A stretch of DNA of 58,400 nt from Thiohalocapsa sp. (GTDB lineage: Bacteria; Pseudomonadota; Gammaproteobacteria; Chromatiales; Chromatiaceae): contig NZ_JAJDNQ010000088.1 in NCBI RefSeq assembly GCF_022340605.1, positions 1 to 58,400 of the forward strand, read 5' to 3'. Below the pieces are notes generated by a model. It worked only from the letters and a program-made list of their open reading frames with translations. It did no database searches and was not told the DNA's origin. The translations under genes were made by a program, and so were the position numbers. How positions within the stretch are numbered: the first letter of the stretch is position 1; each line of letters opens with the position of its first letter. This document shows, one piece after another, positions 45,741 to 55,100 of this stretch.

Positions 45741-46934
45741 TCAGCTCGTCTCCCGATCCAGGGTCTCCAACAACCCCGCTTTGCTGATGACACCGCGGTA
45801 CCGGCGCTGCTCGTCCACCACCGGCACACCGCACGGGGTGGCGGCGACTGTGCCGAGCAGGTCGCTCACCGCGGTATCGGCAGGGAGCTCGGGCACGTCG
45901 GAGAGGAAGGCGCGATGCAGGCTCGGCTCCGCCTCGCGCAGCTCGCGCTGCAGCGAGTCCACCGAGACGACACCGTGGAAGCGCTGGCCCTTGTCCACCA
46001 CGTAGCCGAACTCGCGGTCGTGCTCGTGCAGCCGGGTCAGCGCGGCACGGATGCCGTCGTCGTGGCGCTCGATGACGGTCACCTGGGTCTTGCGGGCGAT
46101 GTCGCCGGCCTTGAACACGGCGGCCACGTCGACGCCGCGGAAGAAGGAGCGCACGTAGTCGTCGGCGGGGTTCTTCAGGATCTCGTCCGGCGTGCCCACC
46201 TGCACCACGCGCCCGCCTTCCATGATGGCGATGCGGTCGCCGATACGCATGGCCTCATCGAGGTCATGGGAGATGAAGACGATGGTGCGCTCGCTGTGCT
46301 CCTGGAGCTTGAGCAGCTCCTCCTGCATCTCGCTGCGGATCAGCGGGTCCAGCGCCGAGAAGGCCTCGTCCATCAGCATCACGGACGGATCGTTGGCGAG
46401 CGCCCGCGCCAGGCCGACGCGCTGCTGCATGCCGCCGGAGAGCTCGTCCGGATAGCTGTCGGCCCAGGCACGCAGGCCCACCTGGTCCAGCGCCGCGAGC
46501 GCGCGCTCCTCGCGCTTGTCCTGATCGACGCCGGCCAGCTCCAGGCCGAAGGCGGCGTTCTGGCCGACGGTCAGGTGTGGCATCAGCGCGAACGACTGGA
46601 ACACCATGCTCATGTCGCGCCGGCGCAGCTCCATGAGCTCCTTGTCGCTCATGGCGGCGATATCGCGGCCGTCCACCAGCACCTTGCCGGCGCTGGGCTC
46701 GATGAGCCGGTTCAGCAGCCGCACCAGCGTGGACTTGCCGGAGCCGGACAGGCCCATGATGACGAAGATCTCGCCCTTACGGATCGAGAAGCTGGCATCG
46801 CAGACGCCCACGGTCTGGCCAGTGCGGTCGAATATCTCGTTCTTGTCCACGCCCTGCTCGAGCAGGCGCAGGGCCGTCTGGGGTTGCTCGCCGAAAACCT
46901 TGTACAGGTGCTCGACGACGACTTTGTCTTGCAT
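45741..46934 (-). CDS. proV: Glycine betaine/proline ABC transporter ATP-binding protein with CBS domains
   Basis: 397 residues. Walker A is GLSGSGKST, the signature is LSGGMQQR, Walker B is [12 protein letters not shown], and the switch is FISHD, in normal order. The N-terminal ~45 residues ([20 protein letters not shown]) are the ProV/OpuAA extension. Residues ~280-397 hold a pair of CBS motifs ([16 protein letters not shown] and [20 protein letters not shown]), which in OpuA sense ionic strength. It should energise uptake of glycine betaine or proline betaine under osmotic stress. First gene of the leftward operon; between it and proW an 82-base gap holds an imperfect inverted repeat built on GTGCGCGGTGCGCAGTGCG and GCACTCCGCACTCCGCAC. 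Confidence 0.97.
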   Translation of the reverse strand: MQDKVVVEHLYKVFGEQPQTALRLLEQGVDKNEIFDRTGQTVGVCDASFSIRKGEIFVIMGLSGSGKSTLVRLLNRLIEPSAGKVLVDGRDIAAMSDKELMELRRRDMSMVFQSFALMPHLTVGQNAAFGLELAGVDQDKREERALAALDQVGLRAWADSYPDELSGGMQQRVGLARALANDPSVMLMDEAFSALDPLIRSEMQEELLKLQEHSERTIVFISHDLDEAMRIGDRIAIMEGGRVVQVGTPDEILKNPADDYVRSFFRGVDVAAVFKAGDIARKTQVTVIERHDDGIRAALTRLHEHDREFGYVVDKGQRFHGVVSVDSLQRELREAEPSLHRAFLSDVPELPADTAVSDLLGTVAATPCGVPVVDEQRRYRGVISKAGLLETLDRETS

Positions 46935-47193
46935 GCTGGGTCGTTCGCAGCCCGGGACAGCGGGGATGCGCTCCGGTTGGTGGCGATGGGCGGCGCAGAG
47001 GCGCGCGGCGAGTGTTTGCGGGTTGCCGCCGGCACCGGGCAGTGTCGGCGCTGCCCGTCAGGGCAGGCACGCAACACCCCGTTGCACGGGGAAATGGTTA
47101 GGGTGCCGAGGGAATAGTTAGGGCTCTAAAGGATAGACAAGGCTAGAACGGGGCGGGGAGCGCTGTCAAACCGGCGGTTACGGCAAGCGCCGC

Positions 47194-47218
47194 GTCGGGC
47201 TTTGTCCCTCAGCCCGAC
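47194..47218. repeat. Short REP-like hairpin
   Basis: GTCGGGCT and AGCCCGAC arms around nine bases; same family as 43225-43266. Confidence 0.6.
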
Positions 47219-47219
47219 C

Positions 47220-47384
47220 GTGGGAGCGGCACTCTCGGTGCCGCGACCGGCGGCAAGGCAGCACACCACGCCCCGAGTCACTGCCAAGCGGCGGGCAGGC
47301 AGCACGCGGCCGCCATCGCGCCACAAAAGGCAGTGGCGCTCCCACGGTGCCGGCGCGCACGGAGCAGCCGTTATGAGAGGTCGG
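47220..47384 (-). repeat. ~160 bp composite repeat, copy 1
   Basis: Ends are GTGGGAGCGGCAC and GTGGCGCTCCCAC, then about 40 further shared bases containing GGAGCAGCCGTTATG. Read on the minus strand it matches 51845-52002 along nearly its whole length, including CGCTTGGCAGT, CGTGGTGTGCTG and GCCGGTCGCGGCACC. The two copies face each other. Confidence 0.8.
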
Positions 47385-47454
47385 GCCACCGCAGGCGGCC
47401 CGAGCATCCAGCGGTTACAGCATCGTAGGTCGGGCCGACGCCAGGAGGCCCGAC
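47379..47454. repeat. Two GGTCGGGCC...GGCCCGA hairpins
   Basis: Hairpin one at 47379-47403 and hairpin two at 47429-47454 (GTCGGGCC/GGCCCGAC arms with GACGCCAGGA loop). A nearly identical unit lies at 57109-57133 between the two CRISPR-associated genes. Hairpin two lies just beyond the stop of the outer-membrane protein gene and may terminate it. Confidence 0.65.
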
Positions 47455-47476
47455 GCGGCGCTGATGGCAAGCGCCT

Positions 47477-48967
47477 TCAGAAGTAATAGCCAAAGTTGAT
47501 GTTCAGCCGGTAATTCCACTTGTTGTTGCCGGTCGCACCCCAGTCGTTGACGCCGCCATCGGCGGTGTAGATGTTGGTGTACGGCTGGGCAACGCCGAGG
47601 TGATTCTCGCTACCGACGAAGTTGTTGCCGTTGGCGTAGGCCAGGTCGGTGTAGATATACCAGCCGCCGCGCGCCCACGCGGCACCGAGGACCCACATCG
47701 CGCTGTTGTTGAAGTCACTGTCCTGCTTGATGATGTTGCTGTACTCGAGGTACGGCCGCACCGAGTCGAGCCAGGGAATCTGATTGGCCTCCCACAGATA
47801 GCTCAGGGACGCCGCCGGAATCCAGGCATCCGTGGCCGCCGGCCAGCCGAAGTTCCAGGCCCCCATCGGCACAAGCTGGTCGGTGTTCAGCGGATTGTCC
47901 CGATGCACGTTGATCTTGTACCGGGTGAGCTGGGTCGCGAGCAGCCAGTTGTGCCACTCGTTCTTCATGTGGATGGACGCCGCCCAATGATCGCCGTCGC
48001 GGTTGCGCCGGCCCTTGAGCTGGCCCCACTCCAGCGACGTGCCCAGTTCCGTCGGTATCGCGATGTCGTCGAAGTTGTAGACGGCGCGCAGGTTGAACTG
48101 GTTGCGCTCCTCCCAGCCGTTAGCCGGCGCGCTGAAGTCCACGGTGCCATCCGGCGCGACGGCGTAGGTCCAGGGCACAATGTCATAGCTGTAGCGCGTG
48201 CTGTCGAGGCTCGTGCCCTGACCGTTCCATTCGCTGCGGTTGTAGTAGGCGAGATCCAGGTTCAGGTTGCCGAGGCTCGTGATGTACTTGATGCCCAAGT
48301 CCTCGTCGTCGGCGAGGCCGACGTAGTAGTGCTGGTCGAAGAACCAGCTCTGCGACACGCCGTAGGGACCCGGTCCGAACGGCACCCGGTTCACGCCGAC
48401 CTGCACCTGGCTGCCGTCGTCGAACTCCCAGCCGAGCCAACCGGTATGCAGAAAACTGTAGCCGGAGTAAGTGCGTGGCCTGCCTGACCCAGGGTTGAAC
48501 GGGTCCGGATACCAGCGGTACTCGAGCTTGCCGATGAGGTTCTCGTACTTGAGATCCATGTTGATGCGGAAGGTGTCCAGCGCGAAGGTGCCGCCGTTGC
48601 CGCCGCGGGTTGGGCCGCTACCGCCGTCGGGATAGCTGCCCAGGATGTAGTTGGCCCGCATCGCACCGCCGATGGTGAGCGGACCCAATTTGATCTTGTC
48701 GGCGGTCGGCGGGCCTTGCTTGGCGACCTGTTCCTCGGCCTCGGCCGCTTTCTTGTAGGCTTGCTCGCTTTCCTGCTTGGACTCGATGAGCTCCTGGCGG
48801 GCCTCGTCGAGCTGGCGCTCGAGCTCCGCAACGCGCCGCTCCAGCGCGGCCGTGTTGGCCGCAAAGGCGCCGGGTGCGGCCAGGAGCGGCAGCAGGGCGG
48901 CGATGGAGACGGCGAGGGGACTCAGACGGCGCTTGGCCGATCCGGTGCTGTGCGCGTGGGTGGACAT
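47477..48967 (-). CDS. Outer-membrane beta-barrel porin-like protein with N-terminal coiled coil
   Basis: 496 residues from the ATG at 48967, with AGGTG seven bases upstream. A signal peptide ends at AFA near residue 36. Residues ~38-85 form a coiled coil (LERRVAELERQLDEARQELI). Then come many alternating aromatic/polar strands (LDTFRINMDLKYENLIGKLE, WLGWEFDDGSQVQVGVNRVP) and the C-terminal signature NYRLNINFGYYF, ending in Phe, as required for Bam-mediated insertion. The order coiled coil then barrel is like phosphate-selective or OprO/DUF3138-type porins. The substrate is unknown. A palindrome (49059-49079) lies about 100 bases upstream. Confidence 0.82.
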   Translation of the reverse strand: MSTHAHSTGSAKRRLSPLAVSIAALLPLLAAPGAFAANTAALERRVAELERQLDEARQELIESKQESEQAYKKAAEAEEQVAKQGPPTADKIKLGPLTIGGAMRANYILGSYPDGGSGPTRGGNGGTFALDTFRINMDLKYENLIGKLEYRWYPDPFNPGSGRPRTYSGYSFLHTGWLGWEFDDGSQVQVGVNRVPFGPGPYGVSQSWFFDQHYYVGLADDEDLGIKYITSLGNLNLDLAYYNRSEWNGQGTSLDSTRYSYDIVPWTYAVAPDGTVDFSAPANGWEERNQFNLRAVYNFDDIAIPTELGTSLEWGQLKGRRNRDGDHWAASIHMKNEWHNWLLATQLTRYKINVHRDNPLNTDQLVPMGAWNFGWPAATDAWIPAASLSYLWEANQIPWLDSVRPYLEYSNIIKQDSDFNNSAMWVLGAAWARGGWYIYTDLAYANGNNFVGSENHLGVAQPYTNIYTADGGVNDWGATGNNKWNYRLNINFGYYF

Positions 48968-49058
48968 GAGACACCTGTAAAGGGGTTGAGTGTTGCACGA
49001 ACGCGACGAAAATTACTTTCGACACGACACATTACAGGGTAGTCATGATGTCGCACGC

Positions 49059-49079
49059 GCGCAACGCAAATTGTTGCGC
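49059..49079. promoter_or_regulatory. Candidate operator palindrome upstream of porin-like gene
   Basis: GCGCAAC and GTTGCGC arms around seven AT-rich bases (GCAAATT), about 92-112 bases before the porin-like start and in an AT-richer pocket. Suggestive of a dimeric regulator site; no regulator is encoded nearby. Confidence 0.3.
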
Positions 49080-49234
49080 AGACGCAATACTCAGTCGCAG
49101 AAGTGCACTGTTCCGGCGAATTGGCCGTGCAGCCGGAACGACACGCGCCGTTGTTGCACTGGGGAGCCCGTGAACCTGGGCACGAGACGGTATCGTGGGG
49201 GCAGCGGCACGGCCGACCCCGTGCATAGGGCGCT

Positions 49235-49319
49235 GTAGGTCGGGTTAACGCAACGTAACCCGACGATGGGCGTCGGTAAGCCCTTGATTGTCGGATTACG
49301 CTATCGCTAACTCGACCTA
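49235..49319. repeat. REP-like palindromic repeat, family 1, copy B
   Basis: Same 85-base design and orientation as 36033-36118, including the shared inner GTAAGCCCTTGATTGT, with a few changes (for example TTAACG for TTAGCG). It ends 33 bases before the MscS start. Confidence 0.85.
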
Positions 49320-49352
49320 AAATCCTAAAGCCTCCAGCCGCCGGTTACGTCA

Positions 49353-50918
49353 ATGCAAGACCCCGGGATCACCGCCACCACCGCGCTGCTGCGCTTCATG
49401 GACAAGCTGACGTCCAATTACTGGCAGCTGCTGCTCGCGGCACTGGCACTGTTCCTGCTCTGGCGTATCGGCACGCGGGTGGTGGGCGAGCGGCCGCTGT
49501 TCGACCACTTTCCGCGCATCACCGCGGCGCTGGACGTCGTGGTGCTGCCGTTCGGTTGGATCATCGGCGGCTCGCTGCTGCGGGCGGCCAACCGTACGAT
49601 CGGGCTTCCCCCACTGGACAAGCCCATCAAGTGGATCACCGCGTTGGCAGCCTACCTCGCCGCGGGCTGGGCGCTGGCCCGGCTCGTCGAGGTTCAGCTC
49701 CTGCTGCGCGCGGAACAACGCGACGGCGAGCGCGTGCCGCAGCTCGTCATCGGGCTCCTCTATATCCTGCTGATGCTGGTGGGGCTCGGGCTGTTCATGT
49801 ACCAGAAGGGCTACGCCCTATCCGGCGTCTGGGTCTCCACCGGCGTCGCCGCCGCGGTGCTGGGACTGGCGCTGCAAAAGACCTTGGGCGACCTGTTCTC
49901 GGGCATCGCGCTCGGCGTTGAGCGCCCGTTCCGCATCGGCGACTGGCTGGAGCTGGCGGACGGCCGCGTCGGCGAGGTCGCGGACATGAACTGGCGCGCC
50001 ACGCGCCTGCGCGGCTGGGACAACACCACCCTGGTGATCCCGAACTCCAGCCTCGCCGGCCAGAGCTTCAAGAACCTGCACGGCGACAACCACATCTACG
50101 CGCCCTGGTACTTCGTCAAGGTGCCGGCGGAGGTGGACCCGCGCTACGCCTCGGAGCTGCTGCTGGAGGCGGCCATGCGCTGCGAGAGCGTGCTCAAGCT
50201 GCCGCCGCCGGTGGTGCGCCTCGCCGACGCCAGCAGCCTGCCCTACAGCTACATGGTCTGGGTGCACATCAAGAACTACCCGGCGATGTTCCGCGCCCGC
50301 GAGGAGCTGTTCCGCGAGATCCACAAGTCACTGCTGAGCTCGGGCATCGAGGTAGCACCGCAGGTGCAGGAGATCCGCACCCGCCGAGCCCACCTGTCCA
50401 ACGCCGAGCCGCCCACCCTGGCGCTGGCGCTCAAGTCGCTGGAGTTCGCCGGCGACCTCACCGACGAAGAGATCGAGCACATCGCCGCCGAGAGCGAGTA
50501 CCGCTACCACAACACCGGGCATGTGCTACTGGCGGAGGGCAGCGTCAGCGACGCCTTTTACGTCATCGCCGGCGGTCTGGTGGAGAGTGCGATGCGGCTG
50601 CCGGACGGCTCGCGCAAGCCGCTGGAGACCTTTGGCCCAGGCAGCTACTTCGGCCTCACGGCCATGCTCACCACGGAGCCGAGCTTCGAGGAGTTCATCG
50701 CCAAGAGCGACGTGACGCTGATCCGCATCGACCTCGAGTGCCTGCGCGGCGTCGTCAACGCCCGCCCGGAGCTGAAGGACAAGCTGGTGGCGCTGCTGAA
50801 GACCCGCCTCGACACGGTCGAGTCCGCCCGCGCCGCCAGCCGCCGACGCACGCGCCGCCTCACCATGCGCGACATCCGCCTCGGCCTGGAGCGGCGACTG
50901 CGGCATCCGCGGGTCTAG
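49353..50918 (+). CDS. MscS-type channel with C-terminal cyclic-nucleotide-binding domain
   Basis: 521 residues. Four hydrophobic segments lead to the pore helix and MscS core, WVSTGVAAAVLGLALQKTLG, DLFSGIALGVERPFRIGDWL and VADMNWRATRLRGWDNTTLV. The MscS C-terminal region ends near residue 345. Residues ~375-490 are a CAP_ED domain: HVLLAEGSVSDAFYVIAGGL, then TFGPGSYFGLTAML and FEEFIAKSDVTLIRID. This is the bacterial CNG (bCNG) architecture, in which a cyclic nucleotide gates or modulates the channel and mechanosensitivity is often weak. The last ~30 residues are Arg-rich. It lies beside osmolyte-uptake and porin genes, fitting an osmotic or ionic role. Confidence 0.92.
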   Translation: MQDPGITATTALLRFMDKLTSNYWQLLLAALALFLLWRIGTRVVGERPLFDHFPRITAALDVVVLPFGWIIGGSLLRAANRTIGLPPLDKPIKWITALAAYLAAGWALARLVEVQLLLRAEQRDGERVPQLVIGLLYILLMLVGLGLFMYQKGYALSGVWVSTGVAAAVLGLALQKTLGDLFSGIALGVERPFRIGDWLELADGRVGEVADMNWRATRLRGWDNTTLVIPNSSLAGQSFKNLHGDNHIYAPWYFVKVPAEVDPRYASELLLEAAMRCESVLKLPPPVVRLADASSLPYSYMVWVHIKNYPAMFRAREELFREIHKSLLSSGIEVAPQVQEIRTRRAHLSNAEPPTLALALKSLEFAGDLTDEEIEHIAAESEYRYHNTGHVLLAEGSVSDAFYVIAGGLVESAMRLPDGSRKPLETFGPGSYFGLTAMLTTEPSFEEFIAKSDVTLIRIDLECLRGVVNARPELKDKLVALLKTRLDTVESARAASRRRTRRLTMRDIRLGLERRLRHPRV

Positions 50919-51017
50919 ATCAGTCTTGCAGTCTAGGCGGGACCAACACGGGGCGCGCCCCTTGCATTTCGCCGCCCGCACGGTTCTCATCCGTGCCGGG
51001 AATCAATCAGCGGAGAG

Positions 51018-51620
51018 ATGACCATGCGTAAGCTGCTTCACGAAACCCGACTGACGGCGGCACTGATCGCCGTTGCCCTCGCCGGCCCGGCCGCCGCCGG
51101 CTGGACCATGGACCCGACGCGCTCGCACCTCGCCTTCGTCTCCATCAAGGCGGAGGACGTGGCCGAGGTGAACACCTTCAAGGAGATGAGCGGCACCATC
51201 AGCGACGACGGCAACGTGACCGTCACGATGGCCCTGGACAGCGTCGAGACCCTGGTGCCGATCCGCAACGAGCGGATGCGCCAGTTCCTGTTCGACACCG
51301 CCGACTACAAGGACGCAACCCTGACAGCCAAGGTGGAGCCGGCCGTCATCGCCGACATGCAGCCCGGTCAGATCAGCACGATCACCGCCGAAGGCAACCT
51401 CTCACTGCACGGCACGACGCAGCCGATGGTCATCAAGATGCAGGCCGCGAAGCTCGACGACGGCACCGTGATGGTGGCCAGCATCGAGCCGCTCATCGTC
51501 GACGCCACCAAGTTCGGCTTGAGCGAGGGGATCGAGAAGCTGCGGGAGATCGCGGGGCTTTCGAGCATCAGCCATGCGGTGCCCGTCACATTCGTGATGA
51601 CCTTCGTGGCGGGAGAGTGA
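51018..51620 (+). CDS. YceI family periplasmic protein
   Basis: 200 residues from the ATG at 51018 (a second ATG two codons later, 51024). GCGGAGAG precedes it. The signal peptide ends at AAA near residue 27. WTMDPTRSHLAFVSIKAEDV, GTISDDGNVTVTMALDSVET and SLHGTTQPMVIKMQA are YceI/lipocalin-like barrel blocks. Such proteins bind polyisoprenoids or amphiphiles; the E. coli member is induced by high pH and osmotic change. It may be monocistronic: a palindromic repeat begins five bases after the stop. Confidence 0.92.
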   Translation: MTMRKLLHETRLTAALIAVALAGPAAAGWTMDPTRSHLAFVSIKAEDVAEVNTFKEMSGTISDDGNVTVTMALDSVETLVPIRNERMRQFLFDTADYKDATLTAKVEPAVIADMQPGQISTITAEGNLSLHGTTQPMVIKMQAAKLDDGTVMVASIEPLIVDATKFGLSEGIEKLREIAGLSSISHAVPVTFVMTFVAGE

Positions 51621-51625
51621 GCCCG

Positions 51626-51686
51626 GTGGGAGCGGCGTCCCCGCCGCGATTTCACGCCGGCATCGCGCCGGGGACGGCGCTCCCAC
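51626..51686. repeat. GTGGGAGCG-family palindrome; possible terminator
   Basis: Arms GTGGGAGCGGCGTCCCC and GGGGACGGCGCTCCCAC, nearly perfect, around ~27 bases. Five bases after the YceI stop, so it probably forms a transcript-end hairpin. Confidence 0.8.
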
Positions 51687-51768
51687 GGCTTGCAGCCCGC
51701 AGCCCGCAGGGCAAATGAGCGCGGAGACTGGGCACGTATTCATGGTCCGCGCCGGAATACGGTCTGCG

Positions 51769-51853
51769 GTAGGTCGGGTTAGCGATAGCGCAACGCGACA
51801 ATCAACGGGTTACCCCACCGCAACGTCGGGTTACGCTGTGCTAACCCGACTTC
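51769..51853. repeat. REP-like palindromic repeat, family 1, copy C (inverted)
   Basis: The reverse-complement form of copies A and B: GTAGGTCGGGTTAGCGATAG at one end, GTGCTAACCCGAC at the other, with several changes in the middle. Confidence 0.8.
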
Positions 51854-52002
51854 CCATAACGGCTGCTCTAAATGCTCCGGCGTGGGAGCGCGACTACCTC
51901 TTGTGGCGCGACGACGGCTGGTAGGCTGCTTGCCGCTTGGCAGTTGCTCGGGCGTGGTGTGCTGACTTACCGCCGGTCGCGGCACCAAGAGTGCCGCTCC
52001 CA
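51845..52002 (+). repeat. ~160 bp composite repeat, copy 2
   Basis: Inverted partner of 47220-47384. Shares CATAACGGCTGCTC, GTGGGAGCG, TTGTGGCGCGA, CGCTTGGCAGT, CGTGGTGTGCTG, GCCGGTCGCGGCACC and the closing TGCCGCTCCCACG. It runs into the 3' end of the putative microprotein gene. Confidence 0.8.
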
Positions 52003-52164
52003 CGAGAGCTGCTGCGCCGAACACGTCGCGGCACCACCGAACTGGGCGTCGGCGTCCAGCTCCATCAGGTTCAGCGTGGCCCAGGCGGGAAAGGACACCA
52101 GCGTGGCCAGAACAATCGCGAGGCCGAAGGGCCACAGCACCCGACAGTTCTTGCGGTTGCTCAC
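51967..52164 (-). CDS. Possible 65-residue membrane microprotein coupled to the helicase gene
   Basis: A GTG at 52164 overlaps the helicase stop in a GTGA arrangement typical of translational coupling. The product has a basic N-terminus (VSNRKNCRV), one hydrophobic segment (LWPFGLAIVLATLVSFPAWA) and a hydrophilic tail. The last ~13 residues come from the ~160 bp repeat, so the original C-terminus may have been altered by that element. It could equally be a signal peptide of a truncated exported protein. No homologue recognised. Confidence 0.35.
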   Translation of the reverse strand: MSNRKNCRVLWPFGLAIVLATLVSFPAWATLNLMELDADAQFGGAATCSAQQLSWERHSWCRDRR

Positions 52165-55100
52165 TCGGCAATGGGCGCAAACAGCTCGTCGAGGTCCTCG
52201 GCCGTGAAGGCGGGTCCGCCCTCGCCCGCGCCCTCCCGGTAGATGCCCTCCGCGAGCGCCTGCTTCTTCTGCTGCATCGCGAGGATCTTTTCCTCGACAG
52301 TCTGCTCCGTCAACAGCTTGTAGACGAACACGGGCTTGTCCTGACCGATGCGGTGCGCCCGGTCCGCCGCCTGCGCCTCCACCGCCGGATTCCACCAGGG
52401 GTCGTAGAGGATCACGGTGTCGGCCTCCGTCAGGTTGAGCCCGAGCCCACCCGCCTTGAGGCTTATTAGGAACAGGTCCACCGCGCCGCCACGGAACTGA
52501 TCGATGACCTCATCGCGCTTCTTGGTGCGGCCGGTGAGCTTGGCGTAGCGGATGCCGCGCTTGTCCAGCTCCGGCTCGATGAGCGCCAGCATGCTGGTGA
52601 ACTGGCTGAACAGCAGGATGCGCCGGCCCTCGTCGAGCTGCTCCGGCAGCAGGTCCATCAAGAGCTCCAGCTTGGCCGAGTGCTTGACCCGCCGTGCCGC
52701 CGGCAGGTTCAGCAAGCGCGGGTCGCAGCAGGTCTGGCGCAGCTTCAGCAGCGCGTCCAGGATGGTGATGCGGCTGCGCGCCATGCCGTGCACCGCGATG
52801 GCCTCGCGCACGCGCTTCTCCATAGAGAGCCGGATGCCCTCGTACAGCGATGCCTGCGCCTCGCCGAGGGCGACGCTGCGCACGATCTCGGTCTTCGGCG
52901 GCAGCTCGGTCAGCACGTCCTGCTTGCGCCGGCGCAGCAGGAACGGCGCCACGCGGCGCGCCAGGCGCTCGCGCCGGTCGCCGTCGCCGTGCTGCTCGAT
53001 GGGCGTACGCCAGTGCCGCTTGAAGCGCTGCTGATCGCCCAGAAACCCCGGCAGCAGGAAGTCGAACAGCGCCCACAGCTCGCCCAAGTGGTTCTCCATG
53101 GGCGTGCCGGTGAGGCACAGCCGGTGGCGCGCGTTGAGCTCCCGCACCACCTGCGCCGCCTGCGCGCGCGGGTTCTTGATGCTCTGCGCCTCGTCCAGGA
53201 TTACTAGATGCAACGGCTCCTCGCGCAGGCGCACGCGGTCGCGCGGCAGCAGCGGGTAGGTGGTGAGCACGAGGTCGTGCGCGGGGATGTCCGCGAAGCG
53301 CAGGTGCCGCTCGTTGCCGTGCAGCACCAGCACCCGCAGGTCGGGCGTGAAGCGCTGCGCCTCGCGGCGCCAATTGCCGATGAGGCTCGTCGGCGCCACC
53401 ACCAGCGCCGGGTGGTCGAGGCGGCCGGCTTCCTTTTCCAGCAGCACATGGGCCAGGGTCTGTACGGTCTTGCCGAGGCCCATGTCGTCGGCCAGGATGC
53501 CGCCGAGGTCGAAGGCGCGCAGGAATTGCAGCCAGCTCAGCCCGTGCCGCTGGTAGGACCGAAGCTCGATGGTGAGACCCGCCGGCGGCTCCACGGCGGG
53601 AATCTGGGACAAGTCCCGCAACCGCTTCGCCAGGTCCCGCAGCCGCCGGCCGCCGGCCAGCGCGATGCCGCGGGCGGCGAGGTCGTCGAGCGTGGGCGCA
53701 TCGAAGCGCGACAGGCGGAGGCTGCCGTCGCCCGCCGGTACCTCGTCGCCGAACAGCTCCCGCAGCGTCTCCAGCACCGGACGGATGCGCTCGCCCGGCA
53801 GATCCACGTAGCGGTGCGTGCCATCGCCGCCGTCCGCCGGCAGCGGCACGCTGACGATGGCCGGCAGCTCGGTCTCCGGCCCCAGCGCCAGGAGCGGCGC
53901 GACGATGGGCACCAGCGGCAGCCGGCGACCGTCCACCTGCAGGTCGAAGCGCAGCCCAAACCAGTCGTTGCGGCCGGTCTCGTCCTCGTCGACGGCCGCC
54001 TCCCAGTCGCCGGACTCGAAGCGCAGCCGGAAGCTATCGTCGAAGCCCACCTGCCAGCCCTGCGCCCGCAGATCGTCCAGTCCATCGCGCAGCAGCGCGG
54101 ACCAATGGCCGGCGCGGATGAGGGCATCGTCGCCGACGGCGGCCAGCGCCAGCGAACCACGGGCGGGCTGCTCCGCCGTCGGCGCAAAACCCAGCGCCGC
54201 GAGCGCGGCCACGGCCGCGGCCTCCGCGGCCAGATCGCGCGTCACATCGGCGAGGCCGGCCTCGGTGTCAATGACAGTGCGGGGCTCCGCCGGCAGCGCC
54301 GGGAGCCGATGACCGGCGTAGGCAAACTCCAGGCGCAGCCGGTGCGCATCGGCGCCGCCGCGCCCAGCGGCCTGCCCACCAGCCTGCCCAGCGGCCTGCC
54401 CACCAGCCTGCCCAGCGGCCTGCCCAGCGGCCTGCCCGCCAAACAGGGTCACGCACGGCACGGTCGGGGCTCCGGCGACGTCCAGCAGCTCCACCGGCGT
54501 CGGCGTCGGCAGCGGCAGGCCCGGAAACTCCTTCAGCAACAGCCGCGAGACGGACTCCGCGCGGTCCGGCGGCAGCCGCGGCGCCCGGCGCAGTTCCTTG
54601 AGCTGCGCGGTCCTGAGGCCGTGGGTGGCCAGCTCGCCCGCAACGTGGCGGGCCGGGTCCACGTAACTCGGCGGATCGGTCAGCAGAATCTCGCTGTCCG
54701 GACCCGCGGGGCCGCCCAGCTCGTCCGCGCCCACGGCGAAGGTCAGGTTCAGAAAGCCGTCCGCATCCGGCAGCCAGGCGATGTCCAGTGGCCGGGTCAC
54801 GTCCCAGGTGAGCGCGGGCTCGTCCTGCTGCTGCCAATGGCAGCGCCCGCTGGCCATCATGCGCTGCAGCGCCAGGTGCCCCAGCGCACCCGTCAGCACC
54901 GGCACCATGGGCCAGCTACCGCTGCTGATGCTGCGCAGCAGCTTCAGGATCTCGGCGTCACCGGGCTGCATGTAGGCGGGCTCGGCATGGCTCTCCGCCA
55001 GGTTGCCCAGCACCAGCGGCCGGCCCTTGGACAGCCGCCCGCTGGTCTTGAGCGGACGCACGATGCGCAGTTCCACCTCGACGCCGCGGGTCGCGGGCTT

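Larger units (their letters stand above)
46935..47476. other. Repeat-filled gap upstream of proV
   Basis: 542 bases between the start of proV and the stop of the outer-membrane protein gene. The right two thirds consist of REP-like elements. The left ~200 bases should hold the proV promoter, but no convincing -35/-10 pair was found. Confidence 0.55.
48968..49352. other. Divergent region between porin-like and MscS genes
   Basis: 385 bases. Contains the palindrome at 49059-49079 and REP copy B at 49235-49319. Promoters of both divergent genes must lie here; none could be assigned with confidence. Confidence 0.5.
51621..51966. other. Repeat-filled gap after yceI
   Basis: 346 bases occupied by three REP-like elements (51626-51686, 51769-51853 and most of 51845-52002). 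No gene. Confidence 0.7.
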
